Shown: positions 35,906-44,453, counted from the first letter of the stretch. The stretch is 64,000 nt of DNA from an uncultured Sphingopyxis sp. (GCA_936933955.1 CAKZIN010000093.1:1-64000), one strand, 5' to 3'. A program made the numbers and translations. Notes: a model not told the origin generated them from the sequence alone.

Positions 35906-36373
35906 TTACGCGAGGACACCGGCTTTCATGGCAGTCAGAACCGCGTCGGCGTGGCCCTTGACCCGCACGTTGCGCCATTCGGCCCGGAGCAACAGGTCGG
36001 CGTCGAAGAGGAACGTCGAGCGCTCCGTCCCCATATACCTCCGACCGTAGAGCGACCGTTCGCCCCAGGCCCCCAAACCCTCGATCAGACTGCTCTCCGC
36101 ATCGGACAGGAGGGGGATGGCAAACGAATGCTTCTCCGCAAAGCGCTGCAGTTTATCGGGCGCGTCCTTGGAGACGCCTGCAACGCTGACGCCCATCTTT
36201 TCGAACTCGCTAGCGAGCGCGTCGAAGTCTCTGGCCTCCTGCGTGCAGCCCGGCGTGTCGGCGCGCGGGTATACAAAGAGGAGCAGCGCACGCCCGCGGA
36301 ACCGCTCCGTCGATACGCTGGTCCCGTCTGCGGCCCGCAGCGTCACCTTGGGTAGGGGGTCGCCCAGTTCCAT
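35906..36373 (-). CDS. bcp: Bcp/PrxQ-type peroxiredoxin, apparently 1-Cys
   Basis: Thiol peroxidase of 155 aa reducing peroxides in the cytoplasm. The peroxidatic cysteine is in YPRADTPGCTQEARDF. The resolving cysteine found five residues later in E. coli Bcp is replaced by arginine, and no other cysteine follows, so an external thiol must resolve the sulfenate. ATG 36373 is chosen because it overlaps the glnE stop (TAATG), while the longer open frame upstream lies inside glnE. Confidence 0.92.
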   Translation of the reverse strand: MELGDPLPKVTLRAADGTSVSTERFRGRALLLFVYPRADTPGCTQEARDFDALASEFEKMGVSVAGVSKDAPDKLQRFAEKHSFAIPLLSDAESSLIEGLGAWGERSLYGRRYMGTERSTFLFDADLLLRAEWRNVRVKGHADAVLTAMKAGVLA

Positions 36374-39072
36374 TATCCTGCCCTCACCTTCTCCCACCAG
36401 CGCGCAACAACCGCTTTGGCCCCATCGATCTCGACAAGGAGCGCATCCCAGCACTCGACGCCCAGCGTCTGTGCCAGCAGCTTGCGGGAGGCCGAAAGGG
36501 CAACGTCGCCCCCCGGCGCCACCAGCCGCGCGGCTACGAGCGTCGCCGTCAGCCGCTCGATCGCGGGGAGCACCTCCGCCGGCGCCTCGCCGCGCGCGAT
36601 CTGCTCGGCGACGGCCCGTAGGAAATCCGGCTCCGGCGCCGAGCTGTTGAGCAGTTGGGTGAGCTGACCCGCGAACTCCGCATCGATCAGACCGCCGTCC
36701 AAATGCTTGACGTCGAGCGGCCCGAGCCCTGGCTTGTGCGACGCCATCTCCGCCCGCATGGCCGCCGCGTCAGCCCGAACCTCACGGGGGTCGCGCGGCT
36801 TGGCGAGCGCCCCGGCCACCACCGCGGCCACCGTTTCGCGCGCTTCTGCCGACCCATAGATCGCTCGTGCCCTCGTTAGCGCGAGATGCTCCCACAGCCA
36901 CGCCTGTTCGACCTGGTAACGCTCGAACGCGTTGCTCCAGACGACCAGCGGACCTTTGGAGCCTTCGGGCCGGAGCCGCGTGTCGACTTCGTATAGCCGG
37001 CCCGCCGCGGTCGGGACCGATAGCGCCGCAACGACTCGCTGCCCCAGCCGGTTAAAATAAGCAGTCGCGCCGAGCGGACGTGCTCCATCGGATTCGGCGT
37101 GGAGGTCCGGCGCGGTGAACAGGAACACAAGGTCGAGATCGGACGCGTGCGTGAGAAGACCGCTGCCAAGCCGGCCCAACGCGAGCACGACTAGCTCGCC
37201 CCCATCGACGCGGCCGTGAGCGCGTTCGAACTCCGCCACGGTCGCGTCGATCAGGACCTCGATGGCGGCTTCCGCGATCCGCGCATAGCCGCGCCCAACT
37301 CCGATGAGGTCGGCACCGCCACTGAGAATGCGCACGGCAAGCGCGAAGCGCTGCTCCGCAACCACCCGGCGTACACTGTCGAGACGACGCTCGAAGCCCT
37401 CCCCCGCGTGCCGCGTCATCGCTGTACGCAGCGCAGCGGCGTCGGGAAATTCGAACGCGCGCGCGTCGATTAGCGCTTCGATCAGCTGGGGCTGCGCGGC
37501 CAGCTCGCTCGCCAGCGGGGGTGCGTGCACCGCAACGTCGATCAGCGTCGCGATCAGAGCGGGTCGCGCGCGCAGCAGCTCGAACAAGGTTAGCGCGCTT
37601 GGCATGGCCGCGAACATCGCATCGAGTCTGGTGATGGCGAGGTCGGGGCTGCCCGCTGCTGCGACGCCATCGATCAAGGTCGGCAGCACGCGCTCCAAGG
37701 CGTCGAGCGCCGCAGCCGATCGCAACACGCGCATTTTGCCGCTGCGCCACGCACCGATCGCGCGTGCGGCGCTTTGCGGCTCGGCAAAGTCGCGCGCGGA
37801 CAGCGCTTCGACCAGCTCTTCCCCGTCAGCGGGCATGGCGACGACCTCTCCGGCGCCATCCCCGCCCGCGCCCACGACCGCGACAAACACGCGCGACACG
37901 CGCTGGGCGTGGCTGTCGAGGCTTGCGACGAGTGCGCCAAAGTCGGGCATCCGGCACAGAGCAGCGACCGACGCCGCCTCCGTCGCATTTTCGGGAAGGC
38001 TGTGCGTCTGGCGATCGCCGTACATCTGCAGCCGGTGCTCAACGGTACGCAGCAGACGATAGCTGTCGCTGAGGTCCGCGCCGTCGTCGTCGCTGACATG
38101 GCCGGCCTTCACCAGGGCGGCGATCGCGTCGAGCGTCGCGGGCGCGCGCAGCGAAGGGTCGCGACCACCGTGGATGAGCTGCAATGCCTGCATCGCAAAC
38201 TCGACCTCGCGGATGCCGCCCTGCCCCTTTTTGAGGTTCCACCCGGGGCCCACACGGCGAGCGGAGCCGCTATGTTCGCGCACGTCGCGAGCCATGGCGG
38301 TAATCCGCCGCAGCTGGCCAAAATCCACCGAGCGACGCCAGACGAAGGGTTGGAGCTCGCGCAGAAACCCCTCGCCAAGCGCGAGGTCGCCGGCGCACGC
38401 CCTCGCGCGGATGAAGGCCGCTTGCTCCCAGGCGCGAGCTTGCGATTCATAATAAGCGAGTGCGCCCGCAATTGGGATGGCGATCGGGGTGATTTCGGGC
38501 GTGGGTCGCAATCGCAGGTCGACACGATGGACGTATCCATCCGCCGTCCGCTCGGTGAGCAAGGCAACCCAGCGCCGCGCGATCCGCAGCGCTACATCGT
38601 CAGGCTCGCGCCGCCGGACCCGCGCCAGCCGCTCGGGGTCGTAGAGAAGGATCGGGTCGATATCGGACGAATAGTTGAGTTCGCGCGATCCGAGCTTGCC
38701 CAGCGCCAGAATGGAAAAGCCGTCCGTCGAAGGGTCGTCCGCAACCTCGGCCATGGCGGTTTGCAGCGCGAAGGTGGCCGCCGCATCGGCCTCGTCGCTC
38801 AATGCGCGCATGACACGCTCGAGCGGCCATTCGCCCGAGATATCCGCGAGCGCGACCGCGAGCGCCACGCGATGACGACGTTGCCGCAACCCCACCATGG
38901 GGGGCCGGACAGCGTCATCGGTGCGGGACGCTAACTGGAAGGCGACGTCAGCGCCGCTGGCGGTAAAGGCGTCGGCTAGGTCGGGCCAACGGGCGATGGC
39001 CTCCGCGAGGAAGGGGGCCTCAGCGCTCGCAATGGCGAGCGCGCGAGCTCGGGTCTCGTCCGGGCCCGACAC
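36373..39072 (-). CDS. glnE: GlnE bifunctional glutamine synthetase adenylyltransferase/deadenylase
   Basis: Controls glutamine synthetase by adding or removing AMP on a tyrosine in response to PII. The 899-aa protein has two nucleotidyltransferase domains: the N-terminal one with LGKLGSRELNYSSDIDPILLYDPE (deadenylase side) and the C-terminal one with ALGRLGSGLLTHASDLDLVFLF (adenylylation side), each with the paired aspartates. Linker helices and LGPLDVKHLDGGLIDAEFA are recognisable. It is slightly shorter than the E. coli enzyme (about 946). It follows ecfG by 6 bp, an unusual neighbour, so some stress-linked transcription of nitrogen control may occur. Confidence 0.95.
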   Translation of the reverse strand: MSGPDETRARALAIASAEAPFLAEAIARWPDLADAFTASGADVAFQLASRTDDAVRPPMVGLRQRRHRVALAVALADISGEWPLERVMRALSDEADAAATFALQTAMAEVADDPSTDGFSILALGKLGSRELNYSSDIDPILLYDPERLARVRRREPDDVALRIARRWVALLTERTADGYVHRVDLRLRPTPEITPIAIPIAGALAYYESQARAWEQAAFIRARACAGDLALGEGFLRELQPFVWRRSVDFGQLRRITAMARDVREHSGSARRVGPGWNLKKGQGGIREVEFAMQALQLIHGGRDPSLRAPATLDAIAALVKAGHVSDDDGADLSDSYRLLRTVEHRLQMYGDRQTHSLPENATEAASVAALCRMPDFGALVASLDSHAQRVSRVFVAVVGAGGDGAGEVVAMPADGEELVEALSARDFAEPQSAARAIGAWRSGKMRVLRSAAALDALERVLPTLIDGVAAAGSPDLAITRLDAMFAAMPSALTLFELLRARPALIATLIDVAVHAPPLASELAAQPQLIEALIDARAFEFPDAAALRTAMTRHAGEGFERRLDSVRRVVAEQRFALAVRILSGGADLIGVGRGYARIAEAAIEVLIDATVAEFERAHGRVDGGELVVLALGRLGSGLLTHASDLDLVFLFTAPDLHAESDGARPLGATAYFNRLGQRVVAALSVPTAAGRLYEVDTRLRPEGSKGPLVVWSNAFERYQVEQAWLWEHLALTRARAIYGSAEARETVAAVVAGALAKPRDPREVRADAAAMRAEMASHKPGLGPLDVKHLDGGLIDAEFAGQLTQLLNSSAPEPDFLRAVAEQIARGEAPAEVLPAIERLTATLVAARLVAPGGDVALSASRKLLAQTLGVECWDALLVEIDGAKAVVARWWEKVRAG

Positions 39073-39078
39073 GGCGGA

Positions 39079-39723
39079 TCAGCCTTCGCTAAGTTGGTCG
39101 ACCTGTCCCAAGATTTTGGTCATTGCGGCCGTCCCGCCCAGGTCATCCGACGTCCGGCGTGGCAGGTCTCCGCGAGAGATCAATCCTTCGAGCGCGGCGC
39201 GGCCACGGGCGACGCGGCTCTTGATCGTGCCGACCGCCACGCCGCAGATTTCCGCCGCTTCCTCGTAAGCAAAGCCACCCGCGCCGATCAGGATTAGCGC
39301 CTCGCGCTGCGCCGTCGGAAGCTGCTGCATGGCGCGGTGCAGGTCGGATAGTTCCACATGGCGATCCTGCGAGGCCGGTGCTGCGAGCGTGCGCTCTGCC
39401 GTCAACTCGTCCCATTCGCCGCGAAAGCGGTTGCGCCGCATCTGCGATAGAAATGCGTTGCGGAGAATGATGAACGTCCACGCGCGCATGTTGGTGCCCG
39501 CCTGGAACCTCCGCCGAGCGTTCCACGCCTTCAGCAGCGCTTCCTGCACCAGATCGTCAGCCAGCTCACGCGACCCGGCAAGGCTACGGCCAAAAGCCCG
39601 CAGGTGGGGGATCACGGCCGCAAGCTGAACCCGAAACTCTTCATCGCTGAGCGAAATGCGCTCGACCGGGGGCGTGCTTTCGTCGTCGATGGACAAGTCG
39701 AAATCCCCCTCGTCCCCACCCAT
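39079..39723 (-). CDS. ecfG: EcfG general stress response sigma factor (ECF15 group)
   Basis: Extracytoplasmic-function sigma factor that drives the alphaproteobacterial general stress regulon when freed from NepR. It has 214 aa. Region 2 has IPHLRAFGRSLAGSRELADDLVQEALLKAW and TNMRAWTFIILRNAFL; region 4 has LPTAQREALILIGAGGFAYEEAAEICGVAVGTIKSR. These strings are characteristic of the EcfG group. It sits 36 bp downstream of phyR and 6 bp upstream of glnE, whereas in most alphaproteobacteria it follows nepR. Start ATG 39723. Confidence 0.92.
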   Translation of the reverse strand: MGGDEGDFDLSIDDESTPPVERISLSDEEFRVQLAAVIPHLRAFGRSLAGSRELADDLVQEALLKAWNARRRFQAGTNMRAWTFIILRNAFLSQMRRNRFRGEWDELTAERTLAAPASQDRHVELSDLHRAMQQLPTAQREALILIGAGGFAYEEAAEICGVAVGTIKSRVARGRAALEGLISRGDLPRRTSDDLGGTAAMTKILGQVDQLSEG

Positions 39724-39759
39724 TCTGCAACCGTTGCCACCCCACAGGAATGGCCGGTC

Positions 39760-40560
39760 TCAGCCGGCGGGAACCGTCGCTTCGTCGAAAAACAGCGCCT
39801 GGGCGATAGTCGCCTTGAGCGTCGTCTGTTGAAACGGCTTCGTAATGAGGAAGGTGGGTTCGGTGCGCTCGCCCGTCAATAGGCGCTCCGGGAAGGCAGT
39901 GATAAAGATCACCGGGACGTCCACCTCGGTGAGGATGTCTGCGACCGCGTCGATCCCCGAACTGTCGTCGGCGAGCTGAATGTCGGCGAGGATCAGCCCC
40001 GGCTGCGATTCGCGTGCCAGCGCCACCGCCTCGTCGCGGGTGACGGCGATGCCGACCACGTCATGGCCAAGATCGCGGACGATCGATTCGATATCCATCG
40101 CGATGATCGGCTCGTCCTCAATGATGAGCACGCGCGCGCGGGTCTGACGGTCGATTTCCGAGATCGCGCCGCCGACCAGATCTTCCACGTCACCTTCATC
40201 GACGCCGAGAATGCGTGCGATGTCCGCGTGCCCGAACCCCTCCAGCGCGGACAGCAGCAGCGCCTGGCGCGGCAGCGGGGTGACGGCAGCGAGCCGTGCG
40301 CGGGCAACGCCCTCCTCGCCATCGGCATCGCGCTGGCCGGTATCGTCTAGCCGGTCGTCGTGCGCCGAGCCCCAGATGCTGTGAAAAAGCTCGAACAAGG
40401 CGACCCGGGGCGACGATGCGTCGAAATCCTCGGGCGCCTCGATGATGGTCTGAAGCGTCGCACGGACATAGGTATCGCCGCTGTTCTGCGACCCTGTCAT
40501 CGCACGCGCGTAGCGGCGCAGAAAGGGGAGATAGGGTGCAAGCGTTTGACCAAGCGACAT
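39760..40560 (-). CDS. phyR: PhyR anti-anti-sigma response regulator
   Basis: Switch protein of the general stress response: when phosphorylated, its sigma-like domain binds NepR and releases EcfG. Of 266 aa, residues 1-135 are the sigma-like domain (YLPFLRRYARAMTGSQNSGD, ALFELFHSIW, TPLPRQALLLSALEGFGHADIA). Residues 143-260 are a C-terminal receiver with the acidic pair IIEDEP, phospho-acceptor D193 (LADIQLADDSSGIDAV) and K241 in FLITKPFQ. ATG 40560 is used because homologues begin with this helix. It is divergent from nepR and followed by ecfG. Confidence 0.95.
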   Translation of the reverse strand: MSLGQTLAPYLPFLRRYARAMTGSQNSGDTYVRATLQTIIEAPEDFDASSPRVALFELFHSIWGSAHDDRLDDTGQRDADGEEGVARARLAAVTPLPRQALLLSALEGFGHADIARILGVDEGDVEDLVGGAISEIDRQTRARVLIIEDEPIIAMDIESIVRDLGHDVVGIAVTRDEAVALARESQPGLILADIQLADDSSGIDAVADILTEVDVPVIFITAFPERLLTGERTEPTFLITKPFQQTTLKATIAQALFFDEATVPAG

Positions 40561-40721
40561 AGAAAGTCCTGCAAGTCGCAGCGAGCCGATCCAACGCCCG
40601 CATGCGCATGGTGGTGGCCCCGTCACGAGGCCGCATCGCTGGCACCCCTAGTCGCAATTTTAGGCGCCGCCAATCCTTCCGCCGCGGACATGTCAAACCT
40701 GATCTATATCAAATAATGCGC

Positions 40722-40746
40722 GGAACGCATGTTGAGGGGGTTGGTT
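40722..40746 (+). promoter_or_regulatory. EcfG-dependent promoter upstream of nepR
   Basis: GGAAC at 40722-40726 and GTT at 40744-40746 are separated by 17 bases, matching the EcfG consensus GGAAC-N16/17-cGTT except for the leading C. It lies about 60 bp upstream of the nepR start on the same strand. This predicts that nepR and the downstream PhyP-like gene are induced by EcfG, giving negative feedback. No matching GGAAC exists on the minus strand of this gap for phyR. Confidence 0.65.
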
Positions 40747-40804
40747 AGAGGCACACACCGCTGCTAGCAGCACCCGCCTTCCTGACCGCCAAGGGTTGAA
40801 CAAC

Positions 40805-41065
40805 TTGCCGACGCCCATTGATCCTCCCCCGTCTTCGAACCGGACGGGCGGCGCGGTTCCGGCCGACGCAGGTGCCAAGCCCGATCAGCGCGCGGCAGTC
40901 GGGCAGGGCGAGCTTGCAGGCAGCGGCGCTCGCAGGGGGCGAAGCTCCGAGGATCGTAAGGAAGCGCTCGATCGTGTCGCCGCGTCGTTGCGCAATGCCT
41001 ACGAGGCGACGGTGACCGAACAGGTTCCGGATTCGCTCCTCGATCTCCTTCGCAAGCTCGATTGA
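40805..41065 (+). CDS. nepR: NepR anti-sigma factor
   Basis: Small anti-sigma factor that holds EcfG inactive until phosphorylated PhyR binds it. The 86-aa protein has a disordered N terminus (about 1-45). The conserved helix pair is seen in LDRVAASLRNAYEATVTEQVPDSLLDLLRKLD; the VPDSLLDLLRKLD ending is the NepR signature. The start is a TTG. 40805 is preferred over TTG 40796 because an AAGGG ribosome-binding sequence precedes it at a workable distance. The stop overlaps the next gene start (TTGA). It is separated from ecfG and faces away from phyR. Confidence 0.88.
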   Translation: MPTPIDPPPSSNRTGGAVPADAGAKPDQRAAVGQGELAGSGARRGRSSEDRKEALDRVAASLRNAYEATVTEQVPDSLLDLLRKLD

Positions 41066-42720
41066 GCTCGTTACGGTTCGCGGAGGCGGACGGTAGGGAC
41101 CGCACGCGCTTCGCCGCAATTCGACAAAAGCTCAGGCGGTTTATCCCGGTGCCGGGCAAGGCCGAGACCAGCACCGCTCGCTGGTTGATGGTTACGCTCC
41201 TTGTCGCGCTGTCGCCGGTCGGACTGATTGCATTGTTCGCGGCCGCGCAAAGCGCGCTCGAGGGTGAGCGACAGCGGTCGGCCAACATGATGCTCGTCGC
41301 TCAACGCTATGCGACGCTGCTGTCGGACGCTTTCACCAAGGACATGGACGTCGCGATGCGCGAATATGCGCGCAACGTAGCGATCAACGCTGCTCCCGCT
41401 GCCGCCTCCCCTCTTGAGCAGGACAGCCGATGCGCAGCGCTCAGGCAGGTCGCCCCACCGCGCGACGGCGCGACGCTGCGGCTGATCGATGCCGCGACGG
41501 GCCGCGACCTTTGCGGCGGCGATCCCCGGATGACCTACCCGCGTCCGGCGCAATTCCACGTCGACCCAATCGCGCAAAGCGCGCACTTCAACCGCAGCGT
41601 AGGTGGCGGCGCCAAACTCGAAATCGGTTACAACGTTCCGGCTCTAAGCGATGTGGCTCCCCGGGTGGCCGTGGGCTCCGCTTACCGCGTCGACCTGCGC
41701 GGCGATGGTGAGCGGGTGTCGCTACGCAACACGATCGGCGGCGCACCAGGCTTTACCGAGCGAGGACGCGCGGTGGCGCTGGCCGGCGTGCCAGGCGCCT
41801 CGGTGATTGCAAGCTCGCGACATTATTTCCTCCGCGCCGACGTGCTGACGACGCTCCTCACCCCCCTCGCCCTTTGGTTTTTGTCGGCACTGTTAAGTTG
41901 GTTCATCGCCGACCGCATGTTGCTTGATCCGATCCAGCGCCTATCCCGGCGGATGCGCAACTATGTGCCGGGTGAGCCCCAACCTCCAGGGACCCCGCGT
42001 TTTTTGAACGCGCCCGAGGTGCAAGACCTCTCCGCAAGCTTTGCCAAATTGTCGGCCGATGTTGCCGACCGTCAAGCGGTGATGGCGGCAGCGCTCGACA
42101 CGCAAAAGGCACTGACGAAGGAGGTGCATCACCGCGTCAAAAACAATCTCCAAATCATCCTGTCTTTGATCAACCTTCACAGCCGCCAACCCGTGACGTC
42201 GAGACCAGGCCATGAGACGTTTCGGACGATCCAGCGCCGGGTCGAGGCGCTTGCGGTTGTGCACCGCCACCTACACGCCGAATCGGAAAGCGGCCGTGGG
42301 ATCGACCTCGTTGCCATGCTTTCGGAGCTTTTGATCGGGATGGCCGGAAGCCTCGGCATTTCAGCGCAGGACAAGCTGGTGCTCGGCCAGAAGTCACTCG
42401 CCTGCGTCGTTCAGGACGTGGCGCTGCCTGCCGCCTTCTTCGTCACCGAACTCGTCGAACTCGCCAACCTGATCGACCCGCAGGCGTCGACCTGCGTCGA
42501 CATCACCCGGATCAGTGACAGCGAAGTGGAGCTGAAAGTAACCAGCACTGCGCTCATCGGTCAGGGCGGAAATTTCGCGGAAGAGCATTCGATCTACGAG
42601 CGCGTGATCTCGGGCCTCGCGCGCCAATTGCGGCGCGAGGTCGTCCATGACGCGACGATTGGCCGCTACGCTCTCACCATCCCGACCCTCGCTCAGGACA
42701 AAGCCGCGGTCGCCGCGTAG
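41062..42720 (+). CDS. phyP: PhyP-like sensor histidine kinase with degenerate ATPase domain
   Basis: Membrane HisKA_2 protein of 552 aa. It has a transmembrane helix (41-63), a periplasmic sensor region (about 64-260), a second helix (261-283), a HAMP-like linker and the H-box EVHHRVKNNLQIILSLINLH (H356/H357). The C-terminal ATPase region lacks key residues: the N-box reads TELVELAN where active members have NELVTNA, and no DxGxG motif is found. Sphingomonas PhyP, known as a PhyR phosphatase with such a degenerate domain, lies beside the phyR genes, so the same negative role is inferred. The start is TTG 41062, coupled to nepR by TTGA. The 3' end overlaps convergent tgt by 28 bp. Confidence 0.82.
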   Translation: MSSLRFAEADGRDRTRFAAIRQKLRRFIPVPGKAETSTARWLMVTLLVALSPVGLIALFAAAQSALEGERQRSANMMLVAQRYATLLSDAFTKDMDVAMREYARNVAINAAPAAASPLEQDSRCAALRQVAPPRDGATLRLIDAATGRDLCGGDPRMTYPRPAQFHVDPIAQSAHFNRSVGGGAKLEIGYNVPALSDVAPRVAVGSAYRVDLRGDGERVSLRNTIGGAPGFTERGRAVALAGVPGASVIASSRHYFLRADVLTTLLTPLALWFLSALLSWFIADRMLLDPIQRLSRRMRNYVPGEPQPPGTPRFLNAPEVQDLSASFAKLSADVADRQAVMAAALDTQKALTKEVHHRVKNNLQIILSLINLHSRQPVTSRPGHETFRTIQRRVEALAVVHRHLHAESESGRGIDLVAMLSELLIGMAGSLGISAQDKLVLGQKSLACVVQDVALPAAFFVTELVELANLIDPQASTCVDITRISDSEVELKVTSTALIGQGGNFAEEHSIYERVISGLARQLRREVVHDATIGRYALTIPTLAQDKAAVAA

Positions 42721-43835
42721 TCGTTGCGAAACTGTCGGGCAAACGTCGCGAACACGCCCTGCTCGATCGCGCCGCGCATGGCCTGCATCAGCGACTGGTA
42801 AAAGCTGATGTTATGCTGGGTTAGCAGCATCGCTCCGAGGATCTCGCCACTTCTGATGAGGTGGTGGAGATAAGCGCGAGACCATGTTGCGCAGACTGGG
42901 CAGGCGCAACGCGGGTCGAGCGGCTCGTCCGCCTCCGCATGGCGGGCGTTTCGCAAGTTGACGGGTCCCGCCCAGGTGAAGCCCTGCCCGTTGCGCCCCG
43001 ATCGCGTTGGAAGCACGCAGTCGAACATGTCCACCCCGCGCTCCACCGCACCGACGAGGTCATCCGGTTTGCCGACGCCCATCAGATATCGCGGCGCCGA
43101 CTCCGGCAGCATCGCAGGCGCCTCATCCAGGACGCCGAACATCGCCGCCTGCCCCTCCCCCACGGCGAGGCCGCCGATCGCGTAGCCGTCGAAGCCGATG
43201 TCCCTCAGCGCATGGGAGGATGCTCGCCGCAAAGCCGTGTCGAGGCTGCCCTGCTGGATCCCGAACAGCGCTGCGCGAGAGGCATGATGCTCCCCCGCAT
43301 CGAACGCATCGCGCGAGCGCTTCGCCCAGCGCATCGACCGCTCCATACTCGCCCGCGCGCGTGACGCATCGACCCCGGCGGGCGGGCATTCGTCGAACAC
43401 CATGACGATGTCCGAGCCCAGCCGGCGCTGTATGTCGATCGAGCGTTCGGGGGTCAGCATGTGCCGCGACCCATCGAGGTGCGAGCGGAACTCGACCCCC
43501 TCCTCGCTTTGTTTGGTGAGCGAGGACAGGCTCATCACCTGATATCCGCCGCTATCAGTGAGGATCGGACGGTCCCAACCCATGAAGCGATGCAGCCCGC
43601 CCAGCCGCTCGACGCGCTCCGCGCCGGGCCGCAGCATCAGATGGTATGTGTTGCCGAGGATGATGTCGGCGCCGCTTGCGCGAACCTCGGCCGGGCGCAT
43701 CGCCTTGACGGTGGCAGCGGTGCCCACCGGCATAAAAGCCGGCGTGGCGATTGAGCCACGCTGCATCTCAATCGTGCCGCGGCGCGCGGCGCCATCGGTG
43801 GCGTGGAGGGTGAAGCGGAAACGGGGGTCTGTCAC
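42693..43835 (-). CDS. tgt: Tgt queuine tRNA-ribosyltransferase
   Basis: Swaps guanine-34 for the queuosine precursor preQ1 in GU(N)-anticodon tRNAs. The 380-aa protein has the family start (FRFTLHATDGAARRGTIEMQRG), catalytic aspartates in LTDSGGYQVMS and DMFDCVLPTRSGRNG, and the zinc site CACPVCATW...HHLI. GTG 43835 is preferred: the alternative GTG 43874 has a good ribosome-binding sequence but sits inside a terminator hairpin of the upstream gene and adds a non-conserved tail. Its 3' end overlaps the phyP-like gene. Confidence 0.93.
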   Translation of the reverse strand: MTDPRFRFTLHATDGAARRGTIEMQRGSIATPAFMPVGTAATVKAMRPAEVRASGADIILGNTYHLMLRPGAERVERLGGLHRFMGWDRPILTDSGGYQVMSLSSLTKQSEEGVEFRSHLDGSRHMLTPERSIDIQRRLGSDIVMVFDECPPAGVDASRARASMERSMRWAKRSRDAFDAGEHHASRAALFGIQQGSLDTALRRASSHALRDIGFDGYAIGGLAVGEGQAAMFGVLDEAPAMLPESAPRYLMGVGKPDDLVGAVERGVDMFDCVLPTRSGRNGQGFTWAGPVNLRNARHAEADEPLDPRCACPVCATWSRAYLHHLIRSGEILGAMLLTQHNISFYQSLMQAMRGAIEQGVFATFARQFRNDYAATAALS

Positions 43836-43857
43836 GGGGCGCGGGCTGTAACGCAAA

Positions 43858-43881
43858 GGGCGCGGTGTCGCCACCGCGCCC
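43858..43881 (-). terminator. terminator hairpin after the outer-membrane barrel gene
   Basis: GGGCGCGGTG and CACCGCGCCC form a perfect 10-bp stem around a 4-base loop. Read on the minus strand, it follows the stop of the 179-aa barrel gene by about 30 bp and is followed by TTTGCGTT. It probably ends that transcript before tgt. Confidence 0.7.
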
Positions 43882-43913
43882 TCCTCATTCGACCGCGAGG
43901 CCGATCGTCAGGA

Positions 43914-44453
43914 TCAGAACTTCACGATCACGCCCGCAGTGGCGCGGACGGTGTCGAAGCCGATCGTATCGACGCCGACGCGCAGCTTTGCGCCACCGAA
44001 CATCGACGTGCCGAACTCCGCACCCGCACCGACCAAGTAATCGCCGCGGGTCGTGTCAACGCCCGGAGTGACCTGGATGACGTTCAGATCGCTGATGTCG
44101 ATGTCGACCCACTGGTAGCCACCACGGATGTAGCCCGAGCTGCCTTCGCTGAACGGGAACGAAACTCGGGCGGCGACGCCATACTCCTGATCGACGCGCC
44201 CGGTGCCGACGTTGTAGTTGCCTTCGACGCCGACGCTCAGGTTCTGAGAGACCGGCACGTCGACGCCGCCGACCACGCCGAAGATCGCGCCGTCGTCCGA
44301 AACCCCGGCGCCGGTGATGACACCGCTGGTGTCGAGATCATGATACCCGGCGGTGACGCCGACGTAGGGCGAAGCGGAAGCGGTCTGCGCCGAAGCAGCG
44401 GTGGCGCCGGTGAGGGCGGCAACGGTGGCAGCAAGGACCGTGATCTTACGCAT
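43914..44453 (-). CDS. small outer-membrane beta-barrel protein
   Basis: A 179-aa protein with a signal peptide (MRKITVLAATVAALTGATAASAQ, cut after residue 23). It is built of alternating beta strands (YVGVTAGYHDLD, LSVGVEGNYNVG, SGYIRGGYQWVDID, KLRVGVDTIGFD) and ends in VIVKF, with the C-terminal phenylalanine required for outer-membrane insertion. About eight strands fit the OmpA-like/OmpW-like transmembrane barrel class. There is no peptidoglycan-binding domain. Function is unknown; such porin-like proteins are abundant in sphingomonads. Transcribed alone, with a terminator downstream. Confidence 0.88.
   Translation of the reverse strand: MRKITVLAATVAALTGATAASAQTASASPYVGVTAGYHDLDTSGVITGAGVSDDGAIFGVVGGVDVPVSQNLSVGVEGNYNVGTGRVDQEYGVAARVSFPFSEGSSGYIRGGYQWVDIDISDLNVIQVTPGVDTTRGDYLVGAGAEFGTSMFGGAKLRVGVDTIGFDTVRATAGVIVKF

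Noticed and set aside
40649..40666. TGGCAC sequence in the phyR-nepR gap as a sigma-54 promoter
   Set aside because: The GG to GC spacing is 11 bases rather than the required 10, and no sigma-54 activator site is near.
43836..43874. Upstream start for tgt (GTG 43874) behind a strong GAGGAGG sequence
   Set aside because: The codon lies within a perfect terminator stem of the preceding gene and would add a tail not seen in Tgt proteins; GTG 43835 gives the normal start.
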